64,000 nt of DNA from DASUNP01 sp963728545 (GCA_963728545.1 CAVSKO010000002.1:1054001-1118000), one strand, 5' to 3'. Counted from the first letter of the stretch, positions 7,907 through 17,153 are shown. Notes: generated by a model from the sequence alone, not told the origin. Made by a program: numbers and translations.

Positions 7907-9487
7907 TCAGAATGTGTTATCGCCGCGCAGCATCACGGGAAGCGTTTTGATCATTATCTTCAGATCGAGCAGCGGGGACCAGTGCTCGATATAGAAAATA
8001 TCGAGTCTCACCATCTCTTCAAACGGCAATCGGTTGCGCCCGCTCACCTGCCAGAGTCCTGTGATACCCGGCTTGACGTGAAACCGCGTGCGGTGCCAAT
8101 CCTTGTAATGGCGCACTTCGTACTGGAGCGGCGGTCGCGGGCCTACTATGCTCATCTGGCCCATCAAAACATTTACCACCTGGGGAAGCTCGTCAAAAGA
8201 GAACCTTCTCATCCAGCTGCCGATCTTTGTCAATCGCGGGTCATCTTTCACCTTGCCGTACAGCGGCGCATCGTCAGTCCCTTGATTGGCGTCTTCGCCG
8301 TTTATCATGCGGCGCATCACTTCCTGATGCTCGCGGTCATCCATACCATCTCTCATCGAACGAAATTTCAGCATCAAGAATAGTTTTCCGTCCATCCCCA
8401 CGCGCTCTTGCCTTAAGAAGATCGGCCCGCGCGATTCGAGCTTGATTAAGATCGCCATCAAGACCCAGAAAGGCCAGGTCAGAAGCAACAGCAACAGCGA
8501 TCCAGTCACGTCCATGCTCCGTTTAAGCGCGCGCTGAGGGCCGCGAAGCGGTTCTTCAAAAAGTTTCACCATCGGAAGCGTTCCGATGGTCGCTATCTCC
8601 GTTTTGCCCGGCAGACAGTCGTAGAGGTTTGGGATGACTCGATACTTTATGTGATGATCGCGCCCGCACTCCATCAACACTTCGAACATCTTGCGAGCCG
8701 GAATGCGCGTGTCGGTAATCAGAACTTCTTCGATTCCATACCGCTTTACCAGTTCAGGCAGCTTGTCAAAATGGCCGAGCTTTCTGACGCCCATCTTGTG
8801 AATATTAGAAGCGTCCTCGTTCAGTCGCGCCGTTACTACGCCTACAAGCTTGTAACCGAGCCTGGGCTTCTCGAACATCTCGGTTATACAGACCTCCGAC
8901 ATCTCTCCCGCGCCGACGACTATTGTAGGAATCAGATTGCGCCCTTTTGTTCTGTAAAAGATCTGTGACACGCGGACTACGCACAGCGTCAGCCAGAAAA
9001 GTATCGCGGATAAAATCCAGTCGTAAACGAATACGAGCCGCGAGTACGAGAAGTCGAGATTGATTAATTGCCCGTCACGGTATGCGAAGCCCTGGCGAAA
9101 GAGAAAGGCTATCAAGACGAGCACCAGGAAAGAGAGCGTCGAGGCTTTTAAGACTCGTATGAAATCGTCCGAGAATGAGAACTCTCCTCTGAGCTTGAAC
9201 AGCCCGAACCTTCTGAGCGCCAGACCTTTCACTGCGGGGACGAAGAAAAGCAGGCTCAGGTACGGCAAAAACTCGTCGGCCACGCGAACTGGAAAGAAAA
9301 ACCTGCGCTTCCAGACAAAGAGATCGGCGTCGTGGCGAAATTTATAGGACAGGACAAACGCGAAGACCGAAAACGCCAGATCAACCGTGATTAGCGAGAC
9401 GAGGGGTGCAAAGGACCAGAAAACCTGCTTCCATCTGGCCTGGGTTTTTATAGATCGCTTGGCTACAGTGGCTACGTGGTCAGACAT
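7907..9487 (-). CDS. Polyprenyl-phosphate sugar-1-phosphate transferase (WbaP/WcaJ type)
   Basis: Starts polysaccharide assembly by moving a sugar-1-phosphate from a nucleotide sugar to a lipid carrier in the inner membrane. The 526-residue protein has about four N-terminal membrane segments, a Rossmann-like middle domain (PTIVVGAGEMSEVCI, about residue 190), a fifth membrane segment (LLLLLLTWPFWVLMAILI) and the catalytic domain with FSFDELPQVVNVLMGQMSIV and GPRPP, then FHVKPGITGLWQVSGRN. This is the full architecture of the bacterial sugar transferase family. The start overlaps the end of the next upstream gene by eight bases. Confidence 0.94.
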   Translation of the reverse strand: MSDHVATVAKRSIKTQARWKQVFWSFAPLVSLITVDLAFSVFAFVLSYKFRHDADLFVWKRRFFFPVRVADEFLPYLSLLFFVPAVKGLALRRFGLFKLRGEFSFSDDFIRVLKASTLSFLVLVLIAFLFRQGFAYRDGQLINLDFSYSRLVFVYDWILSAILFWLTLCVVRVSQIFYRTKGRNLIPTIVVGAGEMSEVCITEMFEKPRLGYKLVGVVTARLNEDASNIHKMGVRKLGHFDKLPELVKRYGIEEVLITDTRIPARKMFEVLMECGRDHHIKYRVIPNLYDCLPGKTEIATIGTLPMVKLFEEPLRGPQRALKRSMDVTGSLLLLLLTWPFWVLMAILIKLESRGPIFLRQERVGMDGKLFLMLKFRSMRDGMDDREHQEVMRRMINGEDANQGTDDAPLYGKVKDDPRLTKIGSWMRRFSFDELPQVVNVLMGQMSIVGPRPPLQYEVRHYKDWHRTRFHVKPGITGLWQVSGRNRLPFEEMVRLDIFYIEHWSPLLDLKIMIKTLPVMLRGDNTF

Positions 9488-10700
9488 TTTCGGTTACCGG
9501 GCCTCTGGTGTAATAAAGACTGAGGGCATAAAGCATCCACGCCTGTCCCCACCTCATATAAGGAATCTTTATGGTGTAGAAGCGTTGCCGCTGGAAATAG
9601 AAAAAGCCGGCCGGGTCCTGCATGCGCTCAATCGCCCACCGGGCAGAGCAGGTCGCCTTGAGGCTCGCTTCCGGCATTAAATCCTTCATCTCTACGAAAG
9701 TGATCACCGCTTGCGCCGCAGCGTGTATATCCACTGGATGTAGCTTGTTATGATAGTATTTGGGTGTGAAGTCCGCAAGAAAGAATCTGTCCCTGTAGAA
9801 TTCATAGCCCCGAAACAGGTTTGATTGCCAATCATTTACGCCCAGCCATTTAATGATGTTCTTGAGCGAAACGATTATAAACCCCGTGTGAAAGCTATCA
9901 ATCCACTGCTGCGAGCTAGACTCTCCGTAAGGCCACGAGCCGTCCGCGCGTTGTCTGGCAACCGTAAAGTCAACAGCGCGCCGGGCGGCTTCGAAATATT
10001 CATCCTGTTGGTCAATGCCGTAGCAACGCGCGAGAAGCTCGGCCGCCAGGAGGTTCACGTTATGCACCCGCGCAGAATCGAGCGGAGTATAACTAAAACA
10101 ATGGCCCTCTTCGGAACTGGTTCGGTTGAGAACGTCGAGTAGAAAACGGCAACTGCTTTTTGCCGTTTCAAGCGCGCGCTCATCTTGAGTTGCGTCAAAC
10201 CAATCCAGATAAGCGTGAGCCGCAAAGACTGTGCAGACAACATTGGGTGTGCCTCGCGGCGCAAAAAATGCCCGCGATTGCCAATCGAAATTATAGCCCC
10301 AGCATGCCTCGGTGTATCTGCCGTTGCGGAGCTTCGTGAGCGAGCCCATCAAAAAGTCGAAATCCTGTTTCAAGTCCTCCGCCGAATTCACTCGAAGCGG
10401 GTTTAATAAAGTCCCACCGGTTTTTGCGAGGAGCGATACTGCGCGCGCGGCAAGCGCCACAGCTTTTGGGTTCAAATCTTTTTTTATGCCGAGCAGCGGG
10501 CGCAGATTGATCGGCGCCCGCTTCACAGCTTGAATCATCAACGTTCGACCAAGCTTTCCGCCTCTGCCGACGGCGCGAGCAAGGGGACTGTTCAAAGCGT
10601 CGTAAGGATCATACCCGGCCCACGATTGGCTGCGACAATACCGAAGCAGTTTATATAACGCTTCCTCACATGATTTATGACTGACGGCTTCGACCTGCAT
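9480..10700 (-). CDS. Polysaccharide-locus alpha/alpha-toroid protein (VpsJ-like)
   Basis: A 406-residue soluble protein with repeated helix pairs and motifs such as WAGYDPYDALNSPL, FDWQSRAFFAPRGTPNVV, ARQRADGSWPYGESS and RWGQAWMLYALS. These resemble proteins next to polysaccharide genes annotated as VpsJ or related to glycosidases and C5-epimerases with an alpha/alpha barrel. The enzymatic activity is unknown; Trp- and Tyr-rich loops would suit a glycan substrate. It is coupled to the sugar transferase by an eight-base overlap, which supports a role in the same pathway. Confidence 0.72.
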   Translation of the reverse strand: MQVEAVSHKSCEEALYKLLRYCRSQSWAGYDPYDALNSPLARAVGRGGKLGRTLMIQAVKRAPINLRPLLGIKKDLNPKAVALAARAVSLLAKTGGTLLNPLRVNSAEDLKQDFDFLMGSLTKLRNGRYTEACWGYNFDWQSRAFFAPRGTPNVVCTVFAAHAYLDWFDATQDERALETAKSSCRFLLDVLNRTSSEEGHCFSYTPLDSARVHNVNLLAAELLARCYGIDQQDEYFEAARRAVDFTVARQRADGSWPYGESSSQQWIDSFHTGFIIVSLKNIIKWLGVNDWQSNLFRGYEFYRDRFFLADFTPKYYHNKLHPVDIHAAAQAVITFVEMKDLMPEASLKATCSARWAIERMQDPAGFFYFQRQRFYTIKIPYMRWGQAWMLYALSLYYTRGPVTENV

Positions 10701-10750
10701 GTATAGTAATTGGAACTGTTTTCAATTGAATGTACTGTATGCGAGAGACA

Positions 10751-10846
10751 TCTCACCGCCGCAGACGCAGAGGACACAGAGCGGGCGCAGAGCAGACGCT
10801 TTTCTCTGTGCAACCTCTGTGTCCTCTGCGTCTCTGCGGTGAATCT
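10751..10846 (+). repeat. CACCGC/CAGAGG-type inverted repeat, copy 1
   Basis: The left arm at 10754-10781 (begins CACCGCCGCAGACGCAGAGG) pairs with the right arm at 10815-10841 (ends CTCTGCGGTG) over about 27 bases with few mismatches. The same unit recurs at 26871-26990 and 58180-58287. It lies upstream of the minus-strand VpsJ-like gene and has no coding sense. Confidence 0.85.
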
Positions 10847-10880
10847 TCTTTCATTCGCTTACACTCTCGCTCCGGTTTTT

Positions 10881-11366
10881 CTACAACGAAACTTCCAGCG
10901 GTATGTCCACGTCTACGGTTTGCGGTCTCAAACATTGCTCGTGATTACAGGCTTGAACCGTCAGCTTGGCTTTCAGCGTGTGATTGCCCTGCGCAAGCGA
11001 AGGCAATGCCCGCGCGGTGAATCTCAAGACCGTGCGGCCTTCGAACACCGACATGGGCTTTTCAGAAAAGGGGAACTTCTGCATTTTAGCCTTCGGATAC
11101 CTTACGGCGTTGGCGCGCAATCCTTTCAGACTATCTAACTTTAGCGCTGTCGGTATGAGGAATTTCTCACCGGGTTGATTTGAGTTGATGTGATAGCCGT
11201 CATCTATATCTATGACTACTGCGACCTGAAACGTAGCTCCGGGTTTCACTTTATAAACCGATTCCTGCGGCTTCACTTTTATGACGCTCGCCGATGTTTG
11301 CGCCATCGCCGTCGTGCTTAAAAAAGCTGCTGCGAGAACCAAGAAAAATAGATATATCTTCTTCAT
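10881..11366 (-). CDS. Secreted stand-alone DsbD N-terminal (alpha) domain protein
   Basis: A 161-residue protein with a signal peptide (MKKIYLFFLVLAAAFLSTTA, cleavage near AMAQ) followed by one immunoglobulin-like domain. It matches the N-terminal domain of the full DsbD in this window: both have a GYHINSNQP or GYHINAHQP motif and a final Cys pair (VQACNHEQC here, VQACNDKQC there). In DsbD this domain passes electrons to periplasmic partners. No membrane or thioredoxin domain is attached here. It overlaps the upstream oxidoreductase gene by four bases. Confidence 0.85.
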   Translation of the reverse strand: MKKIYLFFLVLAAAFLSTTAMAQTSASVIKVKPQESVYKVKPGATFQVAVVIDIDDGYHINSNQPGEKFLIPTALKLDSLKGLRANAVRYPKAKMQKFPFSEKPMSVFEGRTVLRFTARALPSLAQGNHTLKAKLTVQACNHEQCLRPQTVDVDIPLEVSL

Positions 11367-13564
11367 TTGACCTCCTGATTTTGAATGCTCCGAGCCTGCT
11401 CAATAAAAGAGAATGGATCAATATTGATTACCGAAAAATCTCTGGCCGCTTCAATCGCGGCAAAGCAAGCAAGGCTTGTCGCCACGAGGGATTCGAGACT
11501 AAAAGGCGGCTCGGCGCGACCGCGCGCAGCCGCAAGAAAAGATTCTATCTCGTCGGCGTGCCCCTTGTCCTGGCTGCTGCCGCCAAACCGAGTCTTCTTT
11601 CCGGCTTTGATAAAATAACCGGTCTTGAAATCTTGGATGATGCCGACCGAACGATCCGCGAATATTTCTACTTGCTCTTTAGCAACCGAGGAGTCGCCGG
11701 CGGCGGTGTAGATTATCGAAGCGATAGAGCCATCCGTCATGCTAATTGTAATCGCTATGCTGTCGTCAACAAACAGGCCACCCGCGCTCTGATTGACTTT
11801 CGCGGCACTTATGCGCGCGGGCAGAGCGCCGGTCATGAACTGCGCGAAGTCTATGAAGTGGCATACCTCGCCTATGACCCTGCCGCCGCCTTCGGTCGCG
11901 TCCAAAGCCCAGTGATCCGGCGAAAGCTGACCGGCGTTCACGCGATAAATAATAGTCTTCGGTCCGTCACCGTTCATACGCTCATTAATTTCCTTAGCTG
12001 TGGGAGCGAACCGGCGATTATATCCCACCATCAAAAAGCCGCTTGACCCGCGCGCGGCAGCCACGACATCGCGCAAGCCTTCGACAGAGGTGGCGAGCGG
12101 TTTTTCCACGAAGACCGCTTTGCCGCGTCTGAGCGCCTCTGTCGCAAGCGCGGCGTGTGAATCGTGGCGCGTTGCTATGAATACGCATTGCGACCGATCA
12201 TCGAGCGCCTGCTCGGCATCCGTTGTCGAATGCGCGAACCCGTATTGCTCGGCACTGTTTTTCGCGCTGATGCCCGTAGCGGTCGCGACCACGGCGAGCC
12301 GCACTTTGGGCGAGCGCCGCACTATGGGCAAAAGCACTCCGCGAGCAAAGCTCCCCGCGCCGATAAAACTGACGTTCAATTCGTCGGTCGATTGACTTTT
12401 GACTGAACTCGCAACGACCCGTCTCAAAGGAGTCCGGTCCGCTTCAGGGTATTCCAATACAACGCCGCAGTACCTTTCCCTTTTCTGACCCAGAATCAAA
12501 TTATATGCGTCCGAAGCTTTCGACACGGCGAACCTGTGCGTGGTCAGCAGGTCGGCCTTTATTTCTCCCTCCGCGACGAGGCGAAGAAAGGCTTCCATAT
12601 TTCGCCTCTCGGTCCAGCGCACATATCCGATGGGGTAATCGGTTCCCTTCTCTTCGTACTGCGGATCGTAGCGGCCCGGCCCGTATGACCTTGAGAGCTT
12701 CAGCTCAAGCTCTTTGGCGTAGTAGCTGTGGCGCGGCACGTCCATCCCCACAAGCCCCACGATGACGACCTTAGCGCGGTCACGCGCCAGCTCTCCGGCA
12801 AGCTCGACAGGCTCGTTCGATTTAGTCCCGGCGGTTATTAACACGCAATCAGCGCCTCGCCCTTCGGTCAAAGCGGCGCAAGCCGCGCGCGCCGATGCCG
12901 CGTCTGATGCGACAAGGTCTGCGCCCGATTTTTTTGCAAGCTCGCAGGCCTGCGGGTCAATATCTATCCCCACAACCAGGCACCCGGCGGCCTTCAATAT
13001 TTGCACGGTGATCTGGCCGACAAGGCCAAGCCCGATTAGGGCAACCGCTTCGCCCAATCGAGCGTCTGCCTGCCGTATGCCTTGCATCGCAATCGCCCCG
13101 ACGGTCGTGTAACAGGCCGACTCAAGCGAAGCTTTTTCAGGAACCTTTACGCAAAGATTCTTAGGGACGTAAATAACTTCCGCGTGCGAAGCGTACCCGG
13201 CCCCTGCGCAAGCGACGCGGTCTCCGACTCGGAACTCACCGGCATCAGCGCCGACCCCTATCACTACGCCCGACGCGCTGTAGCCGAGCGGTTTTATCTG
13301 GTTGAGCTTTGCTTTGACCTTTTCGTAAGTGGCTCGCAATCCTTCGCGCTTGAAAGTCTCGAAGACCTGGCGGACCAGATCGGGGCGCTCGCGAGCTTTG
13401 CCGACGAGAGAATTCTGGGCCGTCTCTACAATAGTGCGCTCCGTGCCCGCGCTTATTAGCGAGTAGGCAGTCTGAACCAGCACCCCGCCTGGTCTGAGCG
13501 AGGGCGGCGGCAACTCTTCGACTTCCAACTCTCCCGTTCGATAATTTTGGACGACTTGCTTCAT
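11363..13564 (-). CDS. Bi-domain oxidoreductase: zinc-type alcohol dehydrogenase fused to Gfo/Idh/MocA
   Basis: A 733-residue fusion. The first half is a medium-chain dehydrogenase with SLISAGTERTIVE, GYSASGVVIGVG and the Rossmann motif ALIGLGLVGQITVQ. The second half, from about residue 395, is a Gfo/Idh/MocA oxidoreductase with FIGAGSFARGVLLP and the catalytic EKPLA motif. Such fusions are typical of surface-polysaccharide loci, where they probably oxidise a nucleotide sugar or sugar intermediate; the substrate is unknown. The start at 13564 (MKQVVQNYRTG) fits the family, and upstream sequence is an intergenic inverted repeat. The stop overlaps the DsbD-alpha-like gene by ATGA. Confidence 0.9.
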   Translation of the reverse strand: MKQVVQNYRTGELEVEELPPPSLRPGGVLVQTAYSLISAGTERTIVETAQNSLVGKARERPDLVRQVFETFKREGLRATYEKVKAKLNQIKPLGYSASGVVIGVGADAGEFRVGDRVACAGAGYASHAEVIYVPKNLCVKVPEKASLESACYTTVGAIAMQGIRQADARLGEAVALIGLGLVGQITVQILKAAGCLVVGIDIDPQACELAKKSGADLVASDAASARAACAALTEGRGADCVLITAGTKSNEPVELAGELARDRAKVVIVGLVGMDVPRHSYYAKELELKLSRSYGPGRYDPQYEEKGTDYPIGYVRWTERRNMEAFLRLVAEGEIKADLLTTHRFAVSKASDAYNLILGQKRERYCGVVLEYPEADRTPLRRVVASSVKSQSTDELNVSFIGAGSFARGVLLPIVRRSPKVRLAVVATATGISAKNSAEQYGFAHSTTDAEQALDDRSQCVFIATRHDSHAALATEALRRGKAVFVEKPLATSVEGLRDVVAAARGSSGFLMVGYNRRFAPTAKEINERMNGDGPKTIIYRVNAGQLSPDHWALDATEGGGRVIGEVCHFIDFAQFMTGALPARISAAKVNQSAGGLFVDDSIAITISMTDGSIASIIYTAAGDSSVAKEQVEIFADRSVGIIQDFKTGYFIKAGKKTRFGGSSQDKGHADEIESFLAAARGRAEPPFSLESLVATSLACFAAIEAARDFSVINIDPFSFIEQARSIQNQEVK

Positions 13565-13569
13565 TCTCT

Positions 13570-13695
13570 TAAGTCCTGAGTCCTGCGACCCGCTTGCGCG
13601 GGTGCCCCGGAGTCCTGAGTAATTGCCTCGCACTCAGGACTCTTTGGCGCGACCCGTCGGAACGGGTTCCCCGGCGCTATCGCGCGGCGCGGACT
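13570..13695 (+). repeat. AGTCCTGAGT-type inverted repeat
   Basis: AAGTCCTGAGTCC units at 13570-13583 and AGTCCTGAGT at 13611-13620 face CACTCAGGACTC at 13631-13642. Two smaller GC-rich dyads (ACCCGCTTGCGCGGGT and ACCCGTCGGAACGGGT) are embedded. It fills the space between two minus-strand genes and resembles no gene. Confidence 0.7.
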
Positions 13696-13698
13696 TCT

Positions 13699-14658
13699 TT
13701 ATATCAGAGGATATTCGGCTCGCCGCTTGTGACGGTAGCCTTGAAGAACCTTGTGGACCTGGCGGGGGCTAACCTTGTCGATCTGTCCGGCGATGCTGTA
13801 GTGCAATCCATGTTCGGGCGGCGAAGGCGACTCCAGGTATTGACCGTAAGCTTCGAGTATCTGCTCCTGGACTTCCGGCTGCGGGTCCGGCACATTCGCA
13901 AACGTGCGCTCGTCATCGTGCAGAACGTCCAGCCATCTGAGCACCTGCCAACGGGTCACATAACCGAGAGTCTCGGCAATCTTGCCCGGCAATTCTGTGA
14001 GACGGTAGCGCTGCTTGCCCAGTTCTTGCCAATAAATTTTCTCTATCTCGAAAAGCTGTTGGCGAGACGGGTTAGGCGTCGGGGACTTTTCGTACTCGGC
14101 CATTGACCACTCGCGTATCAGCTTCATCACCTGTTTGTAAGGCACGTTGAGCGCGGCGCTGATAGCCCGCCGCCTTCCGCCTTCCGGCCTGTGCCCGCTT
14201 TCGACAAAGCGCTGGTACATTTCGATTGCGCGCGCTTTGATGTTCGGCGTGACGTTGGCCTTTGACTGCGTAAGCTCGCGTATCACGTCCGCCACCAGTT
14301 GCCGCTTCAGCCAGAGCTTGTTCGCTATTTGAGAATGCACCTCTCTGGTCTGCACAGGCTGTGACGCATACTGCTCCTCGTAAAGCTCTATGATTCGCTT
14401 GCGAAGATCAGACGTGAGCGCAGATACCTTGGGCGCGCGCGAGGGTCTCTCTTTTCGCGCGGGCGCGGCAGGCATGATCGGCTGCGGCACGGGCCTGGGA
14501 GCAACCCGTGTGACTTGCGCTTCGACGCGCGCTTCGGCAGGCACATGCTTGACGACGCGTTTCTTCACGCATTTTAGACAGTAGATTGCCTTCCTATCAG
14601 GAGAAAAGAAGGTCGCGTTGCAGACCGAACAGGTCCTACGAAATTTCATTCCACTCAT
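13699..14658 (-). CDS. Zinc-ribbon protein with four tandem helix-turn-helix-like repeats
   Basis: A 319-residue protein of unknown family. An N-terminal zinc ribbon uses C10, C13, C27 and C30. A basic Pro/Ala-rich linker (about 35-80) leads to four repeats of roughly 50-60 residues: each starts with a helix like IIELYEEQY, AIEMYQRFV, IEKIYWQEL or ILEAYGQYL, and ends with a turn and helix like KRQLVADVIREL, YKQVMKLIREW, RWQVLRWLDVL or PRQVHKVLQGY. The last pieces look like recognition helices. A DNA-binding role is inferred. It stands alone between a polysaccharide group and the chemotaxis genes. Confidence 0.75.
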   Translation of the reverse strand: MSGMKFRRTCSVCNATFFSPDRKAIYCLKCVKKRVVKHVPAEARVEAQVTRVAPRPVPQPIMPAAPARKERPSRAPKVSALTSDLRKRIIELYEEQYASQPVQTREVHSQIANKLWLKRQLVADVIRELTQSKANVTPNIKARAIEMYQRFVESGHRPEGGRRRAISAALNVPYKQVMKLIREWSMAEYEKSPTPNPSRQQLFEIEKIYWQELGKQRYRLTELPGKIAETLGYVTRWQVLRWLDVLHDDERTFANVPDPQPEVQEQILEAYGQYLESPSPPEHGLHYSIAGQIDKVSPRQVHKVLQGYRHKRRAEYPLI

Positions 14659-14720
14659 AATAGTTCTCTTAGTCTAATAACGAGTCTCTGAAACTTCAAC
14701 CCAACATGGCCTGTGAGCCG

Positions 14721-15761
14721 CTATTCCGCCAGCGTGTAAGCCAACAGTATCGGCGGCATAGCCGAGACGGGAAGCATGGCGTCGCAGCATCCCCTTTCGA
14801 TAACCGAGCGCGGCATGCCGAAGACTACGGCTGACTCGTTTGATTCGGCGAGCACGTGCCCGCCCGCATTCCTGATGACCTCTGCGCCGTGCGCGCCGTC
14901 TTCGCCCATGCCTGTCAGGACTACCGCTAGCGCGCGCGCGCCACAGGCTCCGGCGGCAGAGCCGAAAAGCGCGTCTGCCGATGGCGCGTGGACGAGATCG
15001 CGCGCGCCGTTTGCGACCGAAAGTATTAGCTGTTCGCCCCCGCGCTCGACAGTCGTCTGCATCCCCGCGGGGGCTATGTAGATATGCTGTTTTTTGATCT
15101 GCTGCCCGTTCTGGGCCTCGACCACTTTGTAATGAGAAAGAGTGTTCAATCGCTCGGCGAAAGGAGCCGTGAAACCTGCGGGCATATGCTGCGCAATGAC
15201 TATCGGCGCTTCCAGGTCTTCAGGGAAATCGGCTATCAAGCGCTGTATCGCTGCCGGGCCGCCGGTCGAGGCCGCGATGCAGATCAACTCGACGTGAGCG
15301 CCGCGAGCCGAGCGCTCTGCCGCAAGCATAGCGGCTTTCGTATCCGCGCTCGGCTTTAGCTCGCTTGTCAGCTTTGCGGCTACGGCCTGTTCCACGCGCT
15401 CGATCATCTGTTCCTCTAGCATCGAAGGCTGCCCCGAGGCGCGCGGCGTTGGCTTGAGCAGAAAATCGATTGCCCCAAGCTCCAGGGCCTTGAAGACGCG
15501 GTCGCGGTCGCTGAAAGAGCTGCAAACGACTATCGGCACGGGGTTATTCTTCATAGCCCAGCGAAGCACGCCGAATCCGTCCAGCCTTGGCATCAAAAGG
15601 TCGAGCAGCACTATGTCGGGTTTCAATTCTACGATGTGCTTGATCGCAACGTCTCCGTCTTCCGCAAGCCCTATCACTTCAAGCTCCGCTGATCGCGCAA
15701 ATATTTTCGAGAACCGCATACGGTAGTACGGAGAATCGTCAACGATTAAAAGCCGATGCAC
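14721..15761 (-). CDS. cheB: Chemotaxis protein-glutamate methylesterase CheB
   Basis: Removes methyl groups from receptor glutamates when phosphorylated by CheA. The 346-residue protein has a receiver domain (DDSPYYRMR, phospho-acceptor Asp54 in LLDLLMPRLDG, Lys in FLLKP) and a methylesterase domain with the catalytic Ser in IAASTGGPAAI, His in IVIAQHMPAGF and Asp in VLTGMGEDGAHG. The start is GTG 15761. It is last in the minus-strand cheA-cheW-cheR-cheB order; a short inverted repeat separates it from cheR. Confidence 0.96.
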   Translation of the reverse strand: MHRLLIVDDSPYYRMRFSKIFARSAELEVIGLAEDGDVAIKHIVELKPDIVLLDLLMPRLDGFGVLRWAMKNNPVPIVVCSSFSDRDRVFKALELGAIDFLLKPTPRASGQPSMLEEQMIERVEQAVAAKLTSELKPSADTKAAMLAAERSARGAHVELICIAASTGGPAAIQRLIADFPEDLEAPIVIAQHMPAGFTAPFAERLNTLSHYKVVEAQNGQQIKKQHIYIAPAGMQTTVERGGEQLILSVANGARDLVHAPSADALFGSAAGACGARALAVVLTGMGEDGAHGAEVIRNAGGHVLAESNESAVVFGMPRSVIERGCCDAMLPVSAMPPILLAYTLAE

Positions 15762-15771
15762 TTTAAAACCT

Positions 15772-15828
15772 CAGTGATGAGTAATGAGTGATGAGTGAAA
15801 ACAGTTACTTATAACTCATCACTTATCA
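15772..15828 (+). repeat. GTGATGAGTAATGAGT-type inverted repeat
   Basis: GTGATGAGTAATGAGTGATGAGTG units at the left face AACTCATCACTTATCAC at the right, with a short loop, forming a hairpin between cheR and cheB. Its right end adjoins the TAG stop of cheR. It is another non-coding repeat type and could affect processing or polarity of the transcript. Confidence 0.65.
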
Positions 15829-16683
15829 CTATTTCTTATGAACAAGCTCGCGTCCAAATTGAACCGGCTCGAAACCCATGCCGAGCGGCATTAACGATTC
15901 GGCATGTCCGAGCAACAGGTAGCCCCCATCTGCCAGCATCGAATGAAGCGACGCAAGCAACCGCTTTACCGCCGGCTCATCGAAATACATCAAAACGTTT
16001 CGGCAGAAGATCAAATCGAACCCGCCGGGCGGCATGGCTTCCCACCCGTGACTGTTCAGCTTCATCAAGTTAAATTGCTCGAACCTGATCAGCGCCCGCA
16101 AATCTTCGCGAACGCGCCACGCCCCCGAAGATTCGTGAACGAAATATTTTTCCTTGAAATCGGTTTCGGTCGTGCGAAAGCTCGACTGCCCGTAAAGCCC
16201 CCGAACGCCCGACTCGACGACTCGACGGCTCAGATCGCTTGCGGTCAACGAGGCCCGTTCTTTATCAAGCAGTCCTTGCTCGGCCAGGAGCATTCCGATC
16301 GTGTAGGCTTCCTCGCCCGTAGAACAACCGGCGCTCCAGATTCTGACCGGGCTGCGCGCGCGGGCCAGCGCCGGTAGAATCTGCTCCGAAAAAACTTTCA
16401 ACTGCTGCTGCTCTCGGAAAAAATAGGTCTCGTGGACGGCGACGGCGTCGAGTATCTCTTCCATCTCCGTGTCGTCAAGCGTGCTTTCGTAAACTTCAAA
16501 GGAAGAAATCCCGCGCAGGCGCAGACGGCCCAGCAGCCTCCGCTCCAGTATGAAGCGCGAATTTTCGTCGTCAGGAACAAAGATGCCGCTTGCCGACGTG
16601 ATGCGATTTCTGAGTTTCTGAAATGTCGCTTGATTGAGCGCATAATCGCCTGAATTGTTGCGCCCGTCAGGCCCTCTTCTCAC
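15829..16683 (-). CDS. cheR: Chemotaxis protein methyltransferase CheR
   Basis: Methylates receptor glutamates with S-adenosylmethionine. The 284-residue protein has the N-terminal helical CheR domain and the catalytic domain with HETYFFREQQQL, SAM-binding IWSAGCSTGEEAYTIGMLL and FDLIFCRNVLMYFD. The start is GTG 16683, with GGGGTAG upstream. It lies 23 bases after the cheW stop in a minus-strand chemotaxis operon. No receptor gene is present nearby. Confidence 0.96.
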   Translation of the reverse strand: MRRGPDGRNNSGDYALNQATFQKLRNRITSASGIFVPDDENSRFILERRLLGRLRLRGISSFEVYESTLDDTEMEEILDAVAVHETYFFREQQQLKVFSEQILPALARARSPVRIWSAGCSTGEEAYTIGMLLAEQGLLDKERASLTASDLSRRVVESGVRGLYGQSSFRTTETDFKEKYFVHESSGAWRVREDLRALIRFEQFNLMKLNSHGWEAMPPGGFDLIFCRNVLMYFDEPAVKRLLASLHSMLADGGYLLLGHAESLMPLGMGFEPVQFGRELVHKK

Positions 16684-16706
16684 AATCTCTACCCCTTTTT
16701 ACCCCT

Positions 16707-17153
16707 TCAAGCTCCGGCCAATCGCTCTCCGTCAATTACAGCTACGTTTTTTCCCCGGCTTTTGATGTAATTATCTGTCAACCATGCTTTGCTTGAATCT
16801 GCGCGCGGCTCAGGGCTGGCAGCCGTCTTGCGCGACCCGGGCGAGCGGACCTCATTCGGCTTTATCACGATAACGCCGTCTATGTGGTCGGCGAGCAATC
16901 CGAGTTGAGCGTCGCCTTTGAGCAAGACAAGCCGCCGCTTCTCGTCCTTCTGATTTGCTTTCAAACTCAGGTCCATCACGACCGTCATTTTTCCGCGAAT
17001 GCTTGTGACCCCCATGATCCCATCGGGCGGACCGGGCAGCGGCGTTACTCGCGGGCAGTCGACGACCCCTTCGGTATGCTCGACTCCGATGGCAAAAGCC
17101 TGATCGCCAACCTCGAATGAAAGAAAAGAGAACCTGATCCGCGACCGCTTCAC
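16707..17153 (-). CDS. cheW: CheW-like chemotaxis coupling protein
   Basis: Couples receptors to CheA. The 148-residue CheW domain shows FLSFEVGDQAFAIGVEHTEG, then PPDGIMGVTSIRGKMTVVMDLSL cut here at the conserved Ile-Arg-Gly, and LGLLADHIDGV. The GTG at 17153 is the first start in this frame. A different frame is open from an ATG at 17235, six bases after cheA, down to this region and encodes a plausible N-terminus (MANERRKKWREALTLGMLPL), so the true gene may start there and be split by a frameshift near 17110-17150. The C-terminal tail has a variable linker. Confidence 0.85.
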   Translation of the reverse strand: MKRSRIRFSFLSFEVGDQAFAIGVEHTEGVVDCPRVTPLPGPPDGIMGVTSIRGKMTVVMDLSLKANQKDEKRRLVLLKGDAQLGLLADHIDGVIVIKPNEVRSPGSRKTAASPEPRADSSKAWLTDNYIKSRGKNVAVIDGERLAGA

